Source of the DNA: Hofstenia miamia
Taxonomy: Eukaryota > Xenacoelomorpha > Acoela > Hofsteniidae
DNA: 64,000 nt
NCBI GenBank assembly: GCA_900660155.1
Contig: CABFPE010000742.1
Coordinates: forward strand, 112,264-176,263
Direction of reading: 5' to 3'
How positions within the stretch are numbered: position 1 is the stretch's first letter; each line of letters begins with the position of its first letter. Of the stretch, positions 1 to 12,180 are shown in pieces. The notes under the pieces are model-generated. The model did no database searches. It worked only from the letters and a program-made list of their open reading frames with translations, and was not told the origin of the DNA. The position numbers and the translations under genes are program-made.

Positions 1-34
<34 letters not shown>
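1..34. repeat. (AT)n microsatellite
   Basis: An almost pure AT dinucleotide run opens the window. It is a simple repeat and carries no gene. The following 150 bases up to the LINE leader are AT-rich, with nothing recognisable. Confidence 0.95.
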
Positions 35-40
<6 letters not shown>

Positions 41-275
41 ATTTATACAAATAGAATTCTTATTATAGACCTTTCCTATGTGATTTTGTTATATTGACCT
101 AGCGTGAACGCGTTGCATAGATGTTAATTGCATTATTGCATTCCACTACACTTTGTATTAATATTGATATAACTATATTTTTATAGGGTGGGTGTACAGT
201 ATCAGCTGGCTACATTTATCATTGGGAATTACTATATATTTGGCTGTTTATTATACAGTTTATTAGATTTCAGTC

Positions 276-1010
276 ATGCCTGCAGCTAATCTTTCGCTTG
301 ATGATTTGCAGAATCTGCCAGACACCCAATTTGCTACGGTGGTTGGTGCTTTAAAGAAGGATACCTTCATCTCTCTCCTTCGCCAAGCTGTAACCTCCCT
401 TTCACGTTCACACCAGTCTTCCAATGTTGTCTTGTCATCTCTTTCAGACTCTCTTGCTAAGCTTACCTCCAATGTTTCGTCCATGCATTCTCAAATTTTC
501 TCCTACAGTGCTTCTGCTTCACGTACCATTACGAATCGTCCTAATCATCCTGCCCCACGCTCTCCTCCTGCTGCTGCTCACTCTCCTTTGCCGTCACCTG
601 CCCCTAATCAGTCTGGTACACCGCCTACTCACCGCAATCATCGCCCTCGTTACGTCCTTAGCACTAGTTCTTCCTGTAATCTGCCTGTTGTTCCGATTAG
701 TTCTTTTCCTCGTCCTCCTCGTAAAGCTCACATCTATATCGGCCACTTTGCTAATTCTGTTTCTGCTTCTGATGTTGCTGATCACCTCCATTGCTCCTCT
801 TTCCAATTTGATGACGTCCTTCCCATTCCACCTCGTACGGATTCTCCATTCGCCTCCTTTCACGTCTGTAATCAAGAAGCTCATCTTGCTCTCATAGATC
901 CTGAAGTGTGGTCAGATGGCCTCTTGATCCAATACTACTGTCTCTCCGATGCTGAGCGCAAATCTTTTGGCCTTCATTCCCGTTGCCGTGATGCTTCTGT
1001 TCGTGATTGA
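276..1010 (+). CDS. LINE A ORF1 protein (RNA-binding-like)
   Basis: This is an intact 244-residue open frame starting at the ATG nearest the leader. Residues 1-60 look helical, 65-140 are rich in Ser, Pro and Thr and low in complexity, and 145-220 form a compact domain starting KAHIYIGHF that resembles the RRM-like core of ORF1 proteins in CR1/Jockey-type LINEs. Such proteins bind the element's RNA and accompany it in the ribonucleoprotein particle. No zinc knuckles are obvious. ORF2 follows after about 80 bases, the normal order. That ORF1 is unbroken while ORF2 is broken suggests a fairly recent insertion. The role is inferred from position and the domain resemblance; the sequence family was not checked by search. 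Confidence 0.7.
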   Translation: MPAANLSLDDLQNLPDTQFATVVGALKKDTFISLLRQAVTSLSRSHQSSNVVLSSLSDSLAKLTSNVSSMHSQIFSYSASASRTITNRPNHPAPRSPPAAAHSPLPSPAPNQSGTPPTHRNHRPRYVLSTSSSCNLPVVPISSFPRPPRKAHIYIGHFANSVSASDVADHLHCSSFQFDDVLPIPPRTDSPFASFHVCNQEAHLALIDPEVWSDGLLIQYYCLSDAERKSFGLHSRCRDASVRD

Positions 1011-1089
1011 CTACCTGCAACTCCTAACTTGGATCTTACTCCTAATCCCAATTCTGGTTTCTCTTTTTTGCTCGCAGTCTTGTCTCATT

Positions 1090-3813
1090 AAACTGTCGAG
1101 TCAGTTTTTACTGCTACTTACAATCTCCTATTGACTTCATTTTCATTTCTGAAACCTGGCTTGATCCTTCTCTTGCTGACAGTGTTGTTTTTCCTAACTC
1201 CGCACTTAAAGTTCTCTGCCATATGCATCGCTCTAGTGGTCGTCATGGTGGTGTTCTGATTGCCTCTCATTGACCTAACCTTGACATCCACTCCCTCACC
1301 TTTGAGTCTTTTTCCTTTGAATTCTGTTGCGGTTGTGCTGTTGTTCTCAGTGATCACATTGTTTGTCTTCTCTGTGTTTACAACCCTCCTTCCAGCAGAC
1401 CTTTTCGTATTCCCCTTGCTGATTTTTCATCCATGCTTGAGTACTTTCATGATCAGTCTATCACTCTCTCGCTCTCGTCAACTTGGATTTCCTATTCCTC
1501 TTCATCTCCTCATCTGTGGTGACTTCAACCTCCCTAATGTTTGTTGGAATGCACTTGACTCTAATGACGCCTATGAATATGCTGTTCTGGATCTTTTTGC
1601 TTCCTATTCTCTTGAAAAACTGGTATTTTCTCCTACTTCTTGCTCCTCCCTTCTTGACTTGGTTTTGTGTTCTCACTCTGATCGTATTTTTGACACATTT
1701 GTTCACTTCAGCCTGTCTGTCAATTCTATTACCCCATCTGCTTGTCCTGTCACTCCTCTATACGCTCGATCTAACAGTGACTTTGTATCTCTAAATGCTG
1801 CTCTCTCTTCTTCATTCCCCATTTTTAATGACTCTTTCTCTGCTGATGACTGGTACACCTTCCTTCACCTAGTTATTTCATCCTTTGTTCCTCGTCGTAG
1901 GAAAAAGCGTATTTCTCTCCCTTTCTATTTCTCATCCCTTACTGTACACTCTTTCAAACGTAGTTACAGTCCTGATTCTTCCAAACTCTCTTCTCTCACC
2001 GAAGACGTCATCAACTTCATGGAACTGGACAAAATCTCTCTGTTGTCCAGCTTCGAATCTGGATCTCTTCAAGACTCTTATGCTTTTTTGCGTTCCCTGT
2101 ATTCCAAACCTGACCCCCTCCCCAGCTTGCACTTGGAACCATCTTTCTGCTCACGGATCTGGAGAAAGCTGATCTCTTCAATGCCTATTCTCCTCGAATT
2201 TTTCTGATCCTGTCTCTCTCTTTCCTGGTCCTCCTGCCATTTCCCCGCTGATTCGCCTATGTAACATCGTCTTCAACGCCCATGATATTTCCCTCATGCT
2301 TAAGTCCTGCAAATTGTCTGGTCCTTGCTATCCTGATGGCGTCCCATCCTTTGTTATCCATGAAACTTCCTCAACTCTTTCCACCATCCATTTAAAGCAT
2401 CTCTTCTCCTACATTTGCTCCTCTAAACGTTTTCCGCCTTGCTGGGAAACATCTTGGATCTCTCTAATATTAAAATCCAATCAGCTTCCCTCCTTTCAAG
2501 TCGCATCTTATCGTCCAATAGCTATTGTTTTTCGGCTGTCAATCATCTTTGAGCGTCTTGTCTTTCGCTATGTGTTCCCTAAAATTCGTCACCTCTTCTC
2601 CGCTTCTCAACATGGCAAACTTCGTGGTAGTTCTACCATCACTAACTTGCTCACTTTGATTGAAAACTGCTATTTCCACTCTGATTGTAATGATCCTGGT
2701 TGCATTATCTTTCTTGACATTTCTAAAGCTTTTGATCGGCTCTCTCATTCTATCCTTCTTGACAAATTATGTTTATTTGGCTTTGATGCTGATTTCATCG
2801 AACTCTTTCAGTCTTACCTGTCCAATCGTCGTCAGTGTGTCAAAATCAACTCGTCTATTTCTTCCCCTGCCATTGTCTGTAGTGGTGCTCCTCAAGGTTC
2901 CGTCTTTGCTGTTCTCTTCTTCCTTGTTGCTATCAACGACCTCCCTCAATCTGTCCTCAACTTTTCCTGTCTACTGCACGTTGATGACACCACGATTTTC
3001 AACGTTGGTAGTTCTTTTGCATCCAATATTACTTCTGATCTTGAGCTTTTGTCTACTTGGTCTTCTGTTAACCATCTTGATTTTAGCCCAAGCAAAACAT
3101 GTGGTATTTCGTTTTCTGTATCTCCCCCTTCTGATTTTCCTCTTCCTGTGATCTTTTCCCCTCACCAGACTTAAATTGGTATGGTCATGTATCCTTATGT
3201 CTCTGCAAATGTAATTCCTCACTCTTTCCCCTCTTCCGCAATGTTCCCTTTAATTCCACTTCTGCTGTGAAACTTTTTGTTCAAGTCCATTCCTCGCGCC
3301 ATTCTTCTCTATGCATCTCCCTGTTGGTGGCCTTCCCATTCCTTGTTCCACTCTATGGAACGTTTCCAGAAGCATGCCTTAAAATGGATCTATCCCTTGC
3401 CATACAAAGACACCCTTCTTAAATTCTCCACTCTCCTGCTGTCACTCTACTTCCATGCCTGTTATTTCCTCCTGTTCAATCGACTGCTCACTGGCAAACT
3501 GGATCTTGATCCTTTTGATTTCATTAAGTTCTCTAATTCCCGCTCCACTCGCTCTGATGATGTTGTCACTTTCTCCATTCGTCGTCTCAAGAAACATCGC
3601 ATCCTTCACTCGTTTTTCAATTGTGCTTGTACTGCTGCTAATTACATCTTGACTCTCAACCCTTCAACAGCGATTGCTTTCTTTTCCCCGCCACTGAGCT
3701 TCAAGAAATCTTTGATGAATTTCCGCTTTGCTGAGCCCTTCTCCAACTTCGCCTACTCTTCCATTTGCTCCTATTTCATCTACTTTGACTGTCGTCACTG
3801 CTATAAAACCTGA
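1090..3813 (+). pseudogene. LINE A ORF2: endonuclease-reverse transcriptase, frame-broken
   Basis: ORF2 would cut the target DNA and reverse transcribe the element's RNA at the nick. The endonuclease part spans about 1125-1760, with SETWLDPSLADS near the start and GDFNLPNVCW near 1520, both typical of APE-type LINE endonucleases. The RT part is open from 2296 to 3174 and contains FLDISKAFDRLSH (about 2710), SGAPQGSVFAVLFF (about 2880) and HVDDTTIF (about 2977), where family members normally have Y or F before the catalytic x-D-D. The thumb and C-terminus are open from 3277 to 3813. At least three frame changes separate these blocks, so this copy should not make active enzyme. Long open frames also exist in other frames because the strand is poor in purines; they are not genes. 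Confidence 0.85.
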
Positions 3814-3856
3814 CTTGTTTTTTTGTAGTGCATGCCTTCAGCGGCTAAATAAAGTC

Positions 3857-3871
3857 ATTTATTATTATTAC

Positions 3872-3926
<55 letters not shown>

Positions 3927-3950
3927 TTTCTTATATATATATATATATCG
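3857..3950 (+). repeat. (TTA)n tail of LINE A followed by (AT)n
   Basis: About 70 bases of ATT trinucleotide repeats follow a few bases after the AATAAA signal at 3848-3853, and then a short AT run. Microsatellite-like 3' tails are common for CR1-type LINEs, so I read it as the element's tail. It may have grown since by slippage. Confidence 0.85.
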
Positions 3951-4299
3951 TTTTTTTTTCATTTTCATATTTTTTTTAAAAAACGCTCCCCTTGAGCCTA
4001 AATTTGGTGTGTAACATTAACTGGCCGAACTGCTTGCAGGCGCTAAGTATGGGGAACTATATATGTACATCATGATGAGCTTGGGTTTCCAACGACTCAA
4101 TTTTCGTTTAGAGAAAAAAATTTTAGTTATCAAGTAATTATTTAATTGAATTAATGACAGTCTAACATGGATTTCATTCAAGGAAATGCATTAAAAATAC
4201 GCTATTCAATTGAATTAATGACATGGTACTCCAAAAAAATTTGAAGTATTTTACAAATATATAATAACAGTGTTCATTATAAATCAAAAAATTAGGAGG
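3951..4299. other. Intergenic, no gene seen
   Basis: AT-rich sequence without a convincing open frame. The phrase TCAATTGAATTAATGACA-like occurs twice (near 4140 and 4206), a short direct repeat of unknown meaning. No LTR belonging to the downstream gypsy fossil could be recognised here. Confidence 0.6.
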
Positions 4300-7200
4300 T
4301 CACTTGTCCCACATCCAGCCCAGACAGAGAGAGATTTATGAACTGACAGACATCGATTATGTTGAGTTTAAAGCACGCTTACTGTATGCAACTGGAAAAC
4401 GAATAAAATGGAAACAAGTGTAAGTCCCCCGCCACGTTCTATCATGCGCCTCTCCCAAGAAGAAGAAAGATACTACAAGCAAGAATTATACTATTACCTA
4501 CACGTAGGTTTGCCTTAAACAATGAAGAATCGATTTGAAAATAAATGCAACATCAACAATGACATACAAACTCTCATCAACAAAGCTGTAAACATACAAC
4601 TAACGATAGAGAATAATGAAAGAATTAACAGAGAATGTGGCACAAGCACGGCAACAACTCTTCTTTGTAAAAAAAGGACTCCATCCAAGGGTCTTTGGAG
4701 GATAAGCCAATTGATTAACTTTTAGTGAAATGTGGAGAAAATGGTTTCATTACGAAGGACTGCAAAACAATTGTTTATGTAGTACAAGATGAAGGTTTCT
4801 ATACCGCTGAAGACCTTGAAAGAATGGAAACCGAAAACACAAATGAAGAGGATATAAACTAGAAAGGTCACCACCCCTAGACTGTGTGAAACAAATCTTC
4901 ATTGTAACAGATTTATTGGAATGCATCCTCATCCTGATAATAAATGTTGCAATCTAAAGGATATGGTCAATACTGGAGCGACAATAACTATCATGACTGT
5001 ATCATGGCTGACCTCTGTGCCGAAAATATAGGGTGGACAAGAGAATCTATTACTAAAAACGACGCCAAGCTAATTAATGCATTGGGTGCTAATGTCAACA
5101 TAAAAGGAATGGTAAAAGACGCTTAAATTACAATTCAAAGCGTTAAATTTAACAAAAGTGTACACATCATCGATACGCAAAGCCAGCCTCTCTTTCTAGC
5201 AATAGACTTCCTGACAGAAAACTATTGCCTTATTGATTATAGCAATCGTATCTTGAAAATCAAAGTAGACAAACACGTCACTGTCTCGCTTGCAAAAAAA
5301 GCAGCCATGCTTTGGAATTTACCTTAGATGAAAATTTAAGTCTAGAGCCCTACCATTGGCGCTTTCTAAAAATAACATCCAAAACACCACTTCAAGGAGA
5401 GGTAGTAATCACAAATGCATATGGAACACGATCAACACAACTAACAGTACTAAACAACCTTGATACTATAAGAAACAGCCATGGAATAACACCTGTTCTC
5501 AACAATACCAGCAACCACATATCCGCCAGAGCCAAGGTTATAACGATAACAGTCATACTACTCGAAAAATTTGTCATGAAAATTAAACCAATACTACTAT
5601 CACAGCAAGAAACAATCACATCAAGCACATCATACATCGATACTCTATCAAAGGAATCTCACTTTCATCTCACAACAGAGGAGATCACCACTTTAAATTC
5701 AACATTGCAAAATAATGCCGCCATTTTCAACATTAGTATTGGTAAAGCCATCAGTGTGGAACATACAATCAAAACCACTTCAGACAACCTTGCCATTGAG
5801 TACCACCGCAACTACAAGAAGAATATGTGAAAACTATATCACAACTACTTAACAATGGAATAATAAGGCGTAGAAAAAGTCCGTACGCTTCCATGACGGT
5901 ATTTATCAAACAAGGCAATAAGCACAGATTGTCCATTGTTTTTTGTCAACAACAAAATTACCAAATAAGATGCTTACCCTCTCCCAAGGGTTGACGACAT
6001 CTTATACGATGCTGCTTAATTCAAACTATTCACCACACTGGATCTCTGTAAAGCATACTGGCAGGTGCCAATGAGACCTGAAGATATCAAAAAACCGCCT
6101 TCATAACACGCTATGGCCTTCAGCCTATTTAATGCGCCAGCTACTTTTCAGCACTATGCCATGAAATTATTCTTAGACGGTAAATACAAATCAGAAAAAG
6201 GCATCACTGCTTATATAGACGATATACTAATTGGGTCGCAAAACGTTACTGCTGGACTACATGTAAACGTGAAGAAACGCAATGTAGCTAAGGAAAAAAT
6301 AACATTTCTGAGCTGCGAGGTCGCCCCTGGCAACATCACGATAAAAAATAACGTGAAACAACTCTTCAATGAGATCCAACGACCACATAACAAAAAAAGA
6401 CGTACAATGTATTTTGGGCTTTCTGAATTACTATCAAATGTTCATACCCAACGTGCCTGAAAAAACCGCCATGTCCGACCTACTAAAGAAAACCAACGAT
6501 TTTTTATGGTCATGGAAACATCAAGAAGTTCTTGACAATCTCAAAGCAGAAATGAAAACCATCAAATCACTTAACTGTCTGACAACCACTGAAACATACA
6601 TACTGGACTGCAACGCCACTACAGTCGCCATTGGAGCAGCATTAAGTCAAGTCCAAGATGGCCAAGAAAAACCAATTTTTAATGGTTCAACAGCAAACTA
6701 AAACATAGCGAACTCAATTATGGTGCTACCAAGCTAGAAATGCTAACGCTGGTCGAATCCTTAATGGAATTCAGACACTTTCTCATTGGGGAAAAAACAT
6801 TGACAGTACAAACAGATAACAGCAGTCTCTGTTTGTTGAAAAAATATGCTGGTGGCTGATCCAACATAATTGCCAGATGGATCGAGTACTTAAACGATTT
6901 CAATTTCACAATTGAACACCAAAAGGGTCAACTCCATACAAAAGCCAACATCTGGACTACACTATCATAATATCAATGTGATCTTAAAAAGAACAAGGCA
7001 AACAATGAGAATTCCACTTTATACCATCCTGCCAATATGTGGAGTTACCTGACATCAACACAGATAGAAATTGTCGTCCGATATTACCAATTCTCTCCAT
7101 AGTGATAAAGGAACAGATCATCTAAGTAGAAATCGTCACTGCACAACAATACGACGTCATATTCAAACAAATAATGTATCAACAATCCAGTATATCTAAT

Positions 7201-8600
7201 GAACAGCATGGCAACCGGTATTATAATAAACACAGGTGGAAAATAACACAAAGTGGCATACTTTATGCCAGCTCAGCAACACAAAACCTTATAGCTCTGC
7301 CAAAATATTACAAACAAGACGTCATCAAAAAAATCCATGAGCAAGGACACAAAGGTGTATATCAAACCGAAATAACAGTACATGAAACCTTCATAACAAC
7401 GTACCTATGCAGAACTAAAAAGACGTTAAAAATAAATGCCAGTCATGCATCCTCAACAACAGCAGATTTCCAGGACAAAGAACAGCACCGGAAAAATACA
7501 GGCAGAATACACAAACCATATTGTTAAAGCAGATATCGAACAACTTCTAAGGACGAACAAGGATAAACGTATGTGCTCATAATGGTGGGTAACTTCAAGT
7601 CCTGCAAAATGATACCTCTTCGCAACATAAAAGCTCAAACTAAGCAGATGGCATCCTAAGCGAGTGGATCTGTGTATTTGGTCCAATACAGCAAATAATA
7701 ACTGACCAGGGCAAGCACTTCAAATGTCAACTATTAAAAATGCTAGCGAAAATACTGGATACTACACACTCACACTACTGTTAACCACCCTTTAAGCCAA
7801 TGGAGCAGTAGAATACGTAAATCAAACTCTACTAAAATTGATGAAACAATAACAGCATATGTTGGTGGCAAAAATTGGAGACAAATCTTGCCCATGGTGG
7901 AATATTTTACAATACTTCCACACATGCCACAACAAAGATCTCTCCCTAAAAAGCAATGTACGGCCACAGAGCCCCTACTCCAGTATCAATGCTATTTAAA
8001 GGATACTGCAATACCATAGACAATGAATGCGTAAATGAACTCATCAAGAAACTGAATCTCATTCATGAGACAATGTGTGCGAATACAGAAAAAAGTGTCA
8101 TATGCCAGCAGCACTACTTCAACAGAAAAATATACAGAGAACCGCATAAACCTCGAGACAAAATATACATCTACATGCCAGGACCACTAACAGATGAGAA
8201 GCAAGTACGCAAACATGCATTCAACTGGGATGGACCATACATAATAAAATAGTCTATCCTGCACAACTCGAAAATGGAAAGATTACCCACTTCCAAAATA
8301 TCAAAAGGATACCTGGTGATATTGAACATGCCAAAATCAATAACCTAAACAATTTAAAATTAATACAAAGTGAAAACAATGAATATTACCTTACCCCAGA
8401 ATGTTCTCTAATTGAGATAGACTCTTTTGACGACAAATTTAAATGTAAAATTTCTTCTCCAAGCCGAATGGGAAATTAACATAGCTTATTTGCCTTTAGA
8501 TAACTGCAACAATGGAACGCAAAGCTGTGCCTACTGTAGCATCATCCAAATGAAATCAGAAATAAGCTGCAAACGTCGCAAGAAGAGATTAAGATAAAAA
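4300..8600 (+). mobile_element. Ty3/gypsy LTR-retrotransposon fossil (gag-pol remains)
   Basis: Remains of the standard order are readable on the plus strand: a gag-like stretch with a zinc-knuckle-like patch (about 4520-4860), an aspartic-protease-like patch (about 4900-5230), reverse transcriptase (about 5880-6240, including FTTLDLCKAYWQVP and AYIDDILIGS), RNase H (about 6590-6930), integrase zinc-binding and core regions (about 7290-7830, including ITDQGKHFKCQLLK) and the integrase C-terminal region (about 7950-8400). The order protease, RT, RNase H, integrase places it in Ty3/gypsy. It is badly broken, with many breaks spread over its length, and looks old. I found no matching LTR pair at its ends. 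Confidence 0.8.
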
Positions 8601-8625
8601 AGAAGTTGATTAAAAATATTGTAAT
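8534..8625 (+). repeat. 92-bp direct repeat, copy 1 (ends at an N)
   Basis: This stretch is repeated essentially unchanged at 8829-8920. The first copy stops exactly where the single N at 8626 sits. The repeat lies at the 3' edge of the gypsy fossil. The coincidence of repeat end and N makes an assembly join a serious alternative to a biological duplication. Confidence 0.85.
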
Positions 8626-8828
8626 NGGGGCAATAACACTTCCATTTTTTTTAGTTTTTTTGGAAGATAAAAAATTAAAATTTTGAATAACAGGTATTTT
8701 TTGAATGGAATTATAAATAGAGCAGAAATCAATTGGAAAACTGTTGAAGTAAATTCTTTGAAAATCTTATCTTTAGATTTCTTTCAGTTTGCTTATTTTT
8801 AAAATTATGAAAGGCAAATTTGTGCCCC

Positions 8829-8920
8829 CTGTAGCATCATCCAAATGAAATCAGAAATAAGCTGCAAACGTCGCAAGAAGAGATTAAGATAAAAAAGAAG
8901 TTGATTAAAAATATTGTAAT
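8829..8920 (+). repeat. 92-bp direct repeat, copy 2
   Basis: Second copy of 8534-8625, offset by 295 bases. The sequence between the copies is AT-rich and has no gene. Confidence 0.85.
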
Positions 8921-9930
8921 TAAATCAATTAGTATTATTTCAGATTTATTTGTAAAATGCAACTAAGAAACAACATGTGTCAAAAAAGAGATATTTGTGT
9001 CTGTGAAAAAAAAACTTTTGACTTAACGGACCTTACCTTTTTTTTAGCAGCCATCTTGGCAGAAAGTTTAAATTTGAATCGACAGGTACTTCTTTTGGAA
9101 ATACTATAAATAAATTAAAACACTGTAAGAAGTTGATAAAGAATTTTACTTAGAATTCTTATTTTTCATCTTATTAACGGTTTGATTATTTAATATGATG
9201 TTGAGCTAATCGAGCGGTGTTTAGTAATGGTCTGGATACATCACAGGGAACGATTCTAGGGTCCCTGTGCCAGATCATGAAAGTGCACTTATGTTAGGTG
9301 TTGGGGTTTTCTCTCGATTAGCCGACTAGCATTTCACTTCTACATGTATTAGATAATTGATTGTCAGCAAACGGTTGGATTACCGAACTCTAGGAATTAT
9401 CTTAATATTATTTTAGATCCAAATTCATGACCTATAATTGACTGATAAAGTGACCATACATGTAGTAAATTATAAATGTAGGCTAGGAAGTTGTTTGAAC
9501 AGAATTTATTTAAATAAGCCAATATATTTCGGTAATGGCTACATGTAATGTTTAACAAAAAACTTGTAACAGTTCAGGTTGAAAATAGATATAACACTTT
9601 CACACAATAGAGTTTAAGTCGAGTTGTGTCATGTCTTGAGTAAGCACTGAGCTAATGTAGGGTACACATAAGCTATCCTGATTGAGCTGAGAAGTGGAAC
9701 TCAAGCATTGGATGGAGTGGTGACACTGGATGTGGAGATCCACTTCGGGCAGACGCCCACCAGAAGATCGTTATAGAGATTACCGCATGGCCTCATCACC
9801 TAAAAAGTGAGCAGTTAATTCGAGGTTACATAAGTTAACAGAAGAAACTAGTCAAGAAGTAATAACAAGTAAATCCTTACCCACAATAACACAGCTAACG
9901 TTAAAAAGTAACAGTAGATAAACAGTGATA
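8921..9930. other. Non-coding interval between two retroelement fossils
   Basis: No open frame of interest. It holds the nested inverted repeat at 9203-9322 (listed separately) and a somewhat GC-richer patch at 9650-9790 that I cannot assign. Confidence 0.6.
9203..9322. repeat. Nested inverted repeat of about 120 bp (foldback or SINE-like)
   Basis: GCTAATCGAG at 9205-9214 is matched by its perfect inverse CTCGATTAGC at 9313-9322. Inside, GGTCTGG (about 9228-9234) can pair with CCAGATC (about 9271-9277) with one G-T wobble, and CACAGGGA (9242-9249) pairs perfectly with TCCCTGTG (9262-9269). All three arms nest, so a transcript could fold into one long interrupted stem. The 11-base stretch at 9248-9258 vaguely resembles a pol III B box, so a degenerate SINE or tRNA-derived element is possible. 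No A box or acceptor stem supports a tRNA gene. Confidence 0.5.
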
Positions 9931-12180
9931 ATGCCTGGTAGAGGATATTACATGGCGACTGTGACAGCCAAGAACAGCAAACCTACAGAAGAAACATTCA
10001 GTTAAACCACCACCAAGTCTGCATCTGTACCAGCTTGCAGGTCATTCTCAGGTACCTACAATGTACTCGAATCTACCTCAGACATCAGCAGCCTTATCTC
10101 AACTTTGCAAAAAGGTGGGCACCTCAAGTTGGACATCTAAAATTCCAGTTAAACGCAGGATCCTTTAACCCATAGCGTCAGCAACCACTTCAATCTTATT
10201 AGTTGCCAATCTCAATGCTTCCTAGCTCATTGCAACAAATTGTCCACAGTAGAAGGAGAACTACTACATCCTTACTTTATCGCCACTTACCACAGCAGAT
10301 ACATTACTGCTCACAATCTATCAAAAGAAACCAGAACCACAATATCCGACATTCTAACAATCAGAGAGAATAAAGTTGATTGTGAGACTCTCCCCATTGC
10401 AATCGATGCAAGTAAGCAACCTCAAATCCACACAATTATTTTTTACCTTACTGACATGATAGAGAAACTCAGTCGCAAATACTTCCGCAGCATTGTCCAC
10501 ACTGCATTCAACAACAATTTTCAAACAAAAAACCTTCTGAAACTTATCAAAAACCGCAAAGGTGTAAATCAATAGAACAAATAAACATGGATTGGAATTC
10601 ACTCAACCTGTTATACATACTGAAGCCCAACAACAAAGAAGATCTAACAATTCTTCAATGCATCAACTTCATATTAGTCAAGGCTCACGCATTCGAAATT
10701 AATGGCAACTTCATCTACATAGAGACGCAATCACCGATACCCAGTAACATTCTAGATCTGGAGTCATACTTAGAATTTTTTTTTATAATACGGAAAAACA
10801 CTTTGGAAAGTACAGCAGTAGAAAAGAAAAACTCCATCACACAACTCATACTGATCAACATACTACTGCATTGCTACATACCTCAATAGCACTTCATTAC
10901 GAAACAAAGACTAGCAATCAACATGCTGTTGCAAGCACAAACGTACAAGATTATCGATCCAGACAATCATTGACTCACTTTGACAAACCTTAAGGGAAGA
11001 TTCGCCTCCAACAGATAAGAATAACACGTATAGATTTCGCTCCTAACAAAATCTCTGACATTGAGCTAATCAAAATGAACCTGTTTGCAGAAGCCTACAT
11101 GAAAGAGAAATCGAAATACTCATGTGTCCTAATCAACAAATCGCATTTGAAATCGAATGCGCAAGTTCACACTTCCTTATAACTTGTAAAGTTAAACATT
11201 CCTGACAGTAAAACCTGTCGCCTCGAAATAATTCCAGAAATCGATCACACTCAATTAAACTACCCCGTCACGCTCAGCACAGCTCAGATCAAGGAAACTC
11301 ACGACAACTGGAAACAACTTTAATACCAAATAGCTACAAGTAACGAATTTCACATTGCCCCACTTCTGATTGGTATCCCGATCATTATACCATACACTAA
11401 GGAAAACGCATTAAACCTGTTAAACATGGAATACCTTCTCATAAGTTATATTACAATAACACACAAGAAATTATGAATTTTAAACAAACTAAAGAGTTTA
11501 AAGAATCCACATCCCTACTAAAAAACAAAACCGCAATCAAGGCTATTGCTTACTAGTTGACACGAAAAACGCACCAGAAGATGTTTACAAACAGGGATAA
11601 AGATAGCAAAGAAAAAAGTTAAATCCCTTGCCTTATTCACTGGCACCAACAACATCATCTGGGCCAACCTCCTCCAGGAGCAGATACACTACTATGAGGT
11701 CTCTTAATGAGTCAAAATCTTCACGATAATACGTGCCAATATAAATGATCCCAACCAAATGACCGAGGAGCTGATTCTAAAAAACATTAACTTCCTCTAC
11801 AGAAATACAACCTACTACCAATCTTTATCATCTATTTTCCAGTTCTTCTTTCCAGACTCAAAGTTAGACATATCGCTGGCTCTCACCTCTGATACTAACG
11901 CAAAAATGACGCTAATGATTGTGCTCAAAAGTCAATAACACTACAGGATGTTTTACAACATCTTTCAGTGACGCATCAACAATCTTCATCGATCAATAAC
12001 CATCCCAGCACCAGTTCACAACCAAAAATATATAAATATCATAAAACTTCTATAACTCAATTGGAATTTATAGCATACCTCATCTGAGAAGAAGATATTG
12101 CCGAGATCCAATGGGACGACATGAGAACTCTTAAATTGCTCGACGACACTGAACACCTCGTACAACTACCGTCCTACTAA
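9931..12180 (+). mobile_element. Unassigned coding-like retroelement fossil
   Basis: Codon-like plus-strand stretches occur from about 9931 to 12180, the longest open between 10240 and 10575 and between 10587 and 10889. Their composition (rich in Ile, Asn, Thr, Leu) matches the gypsy fossil upstream rather than intergenic DNA. I recognise no domain. TGGCGACTGTGACAG at 9953-9967, directly after a CA, looks like a retroelement primer-binding site, and the 3' end merges with an LTR-like unit. It could be the accessory or gag-like part of a second LTR element, or belong to the element upstream. It is broken many times and looks old. Confidence 0.4.

Larger units (their letters stand above)
185..3930 (+). 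mobile_element. LINE A: near full-length two-ORF non-LTR retrotransposon, CR1/Jockey-like
   Basis: The element contains a leader, ORF1 (276-1010), a broken ORF2 with endonuclease and reverse transcriptase (about 1090-3813), an AATAAA signal at 3848-3853 and a (TTA)n tail. The domain order APE-type endonuclease, then RT, then C-terminal thumb, with no RNase H seen, is that of the CR1/Jockey group of LINEs. The clade is inferred from motifs, not from a tree. The coding strand is very rich in C and T and less AT-rich than the rest of the window. The exact 5' end is uncertain; 185 is a guess at the leader start. ORF2 changes frame several times, so this copy is probably immobile. Confidence 0.85.

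Noticed and set aside
424-1134. Long plus-strand open frames with Leu/Ser/Phe-rich hydrophobic translations, and minus-strand Arg-rich ones, overlapping LINE A
   Set aside because: They are off-frame readings of a C/T-rich coding strand; the ORF1 and ORF2 frames carry the recognisable domains.
3990-4300. 5' LTR of the gypsy fossil
   Set aside because: No similarity to any stretch downstream of the pol remains, and no promoter or polyadenylation signals in LTR arrangement.
9225-9275. tRNA gene suggested by a B-box-like GGAACGATTCTAGG
   Set aside because: No acceptor stem, anticodon arm or A box in the right place; the sequence is better explained by the nested inverted repeat.
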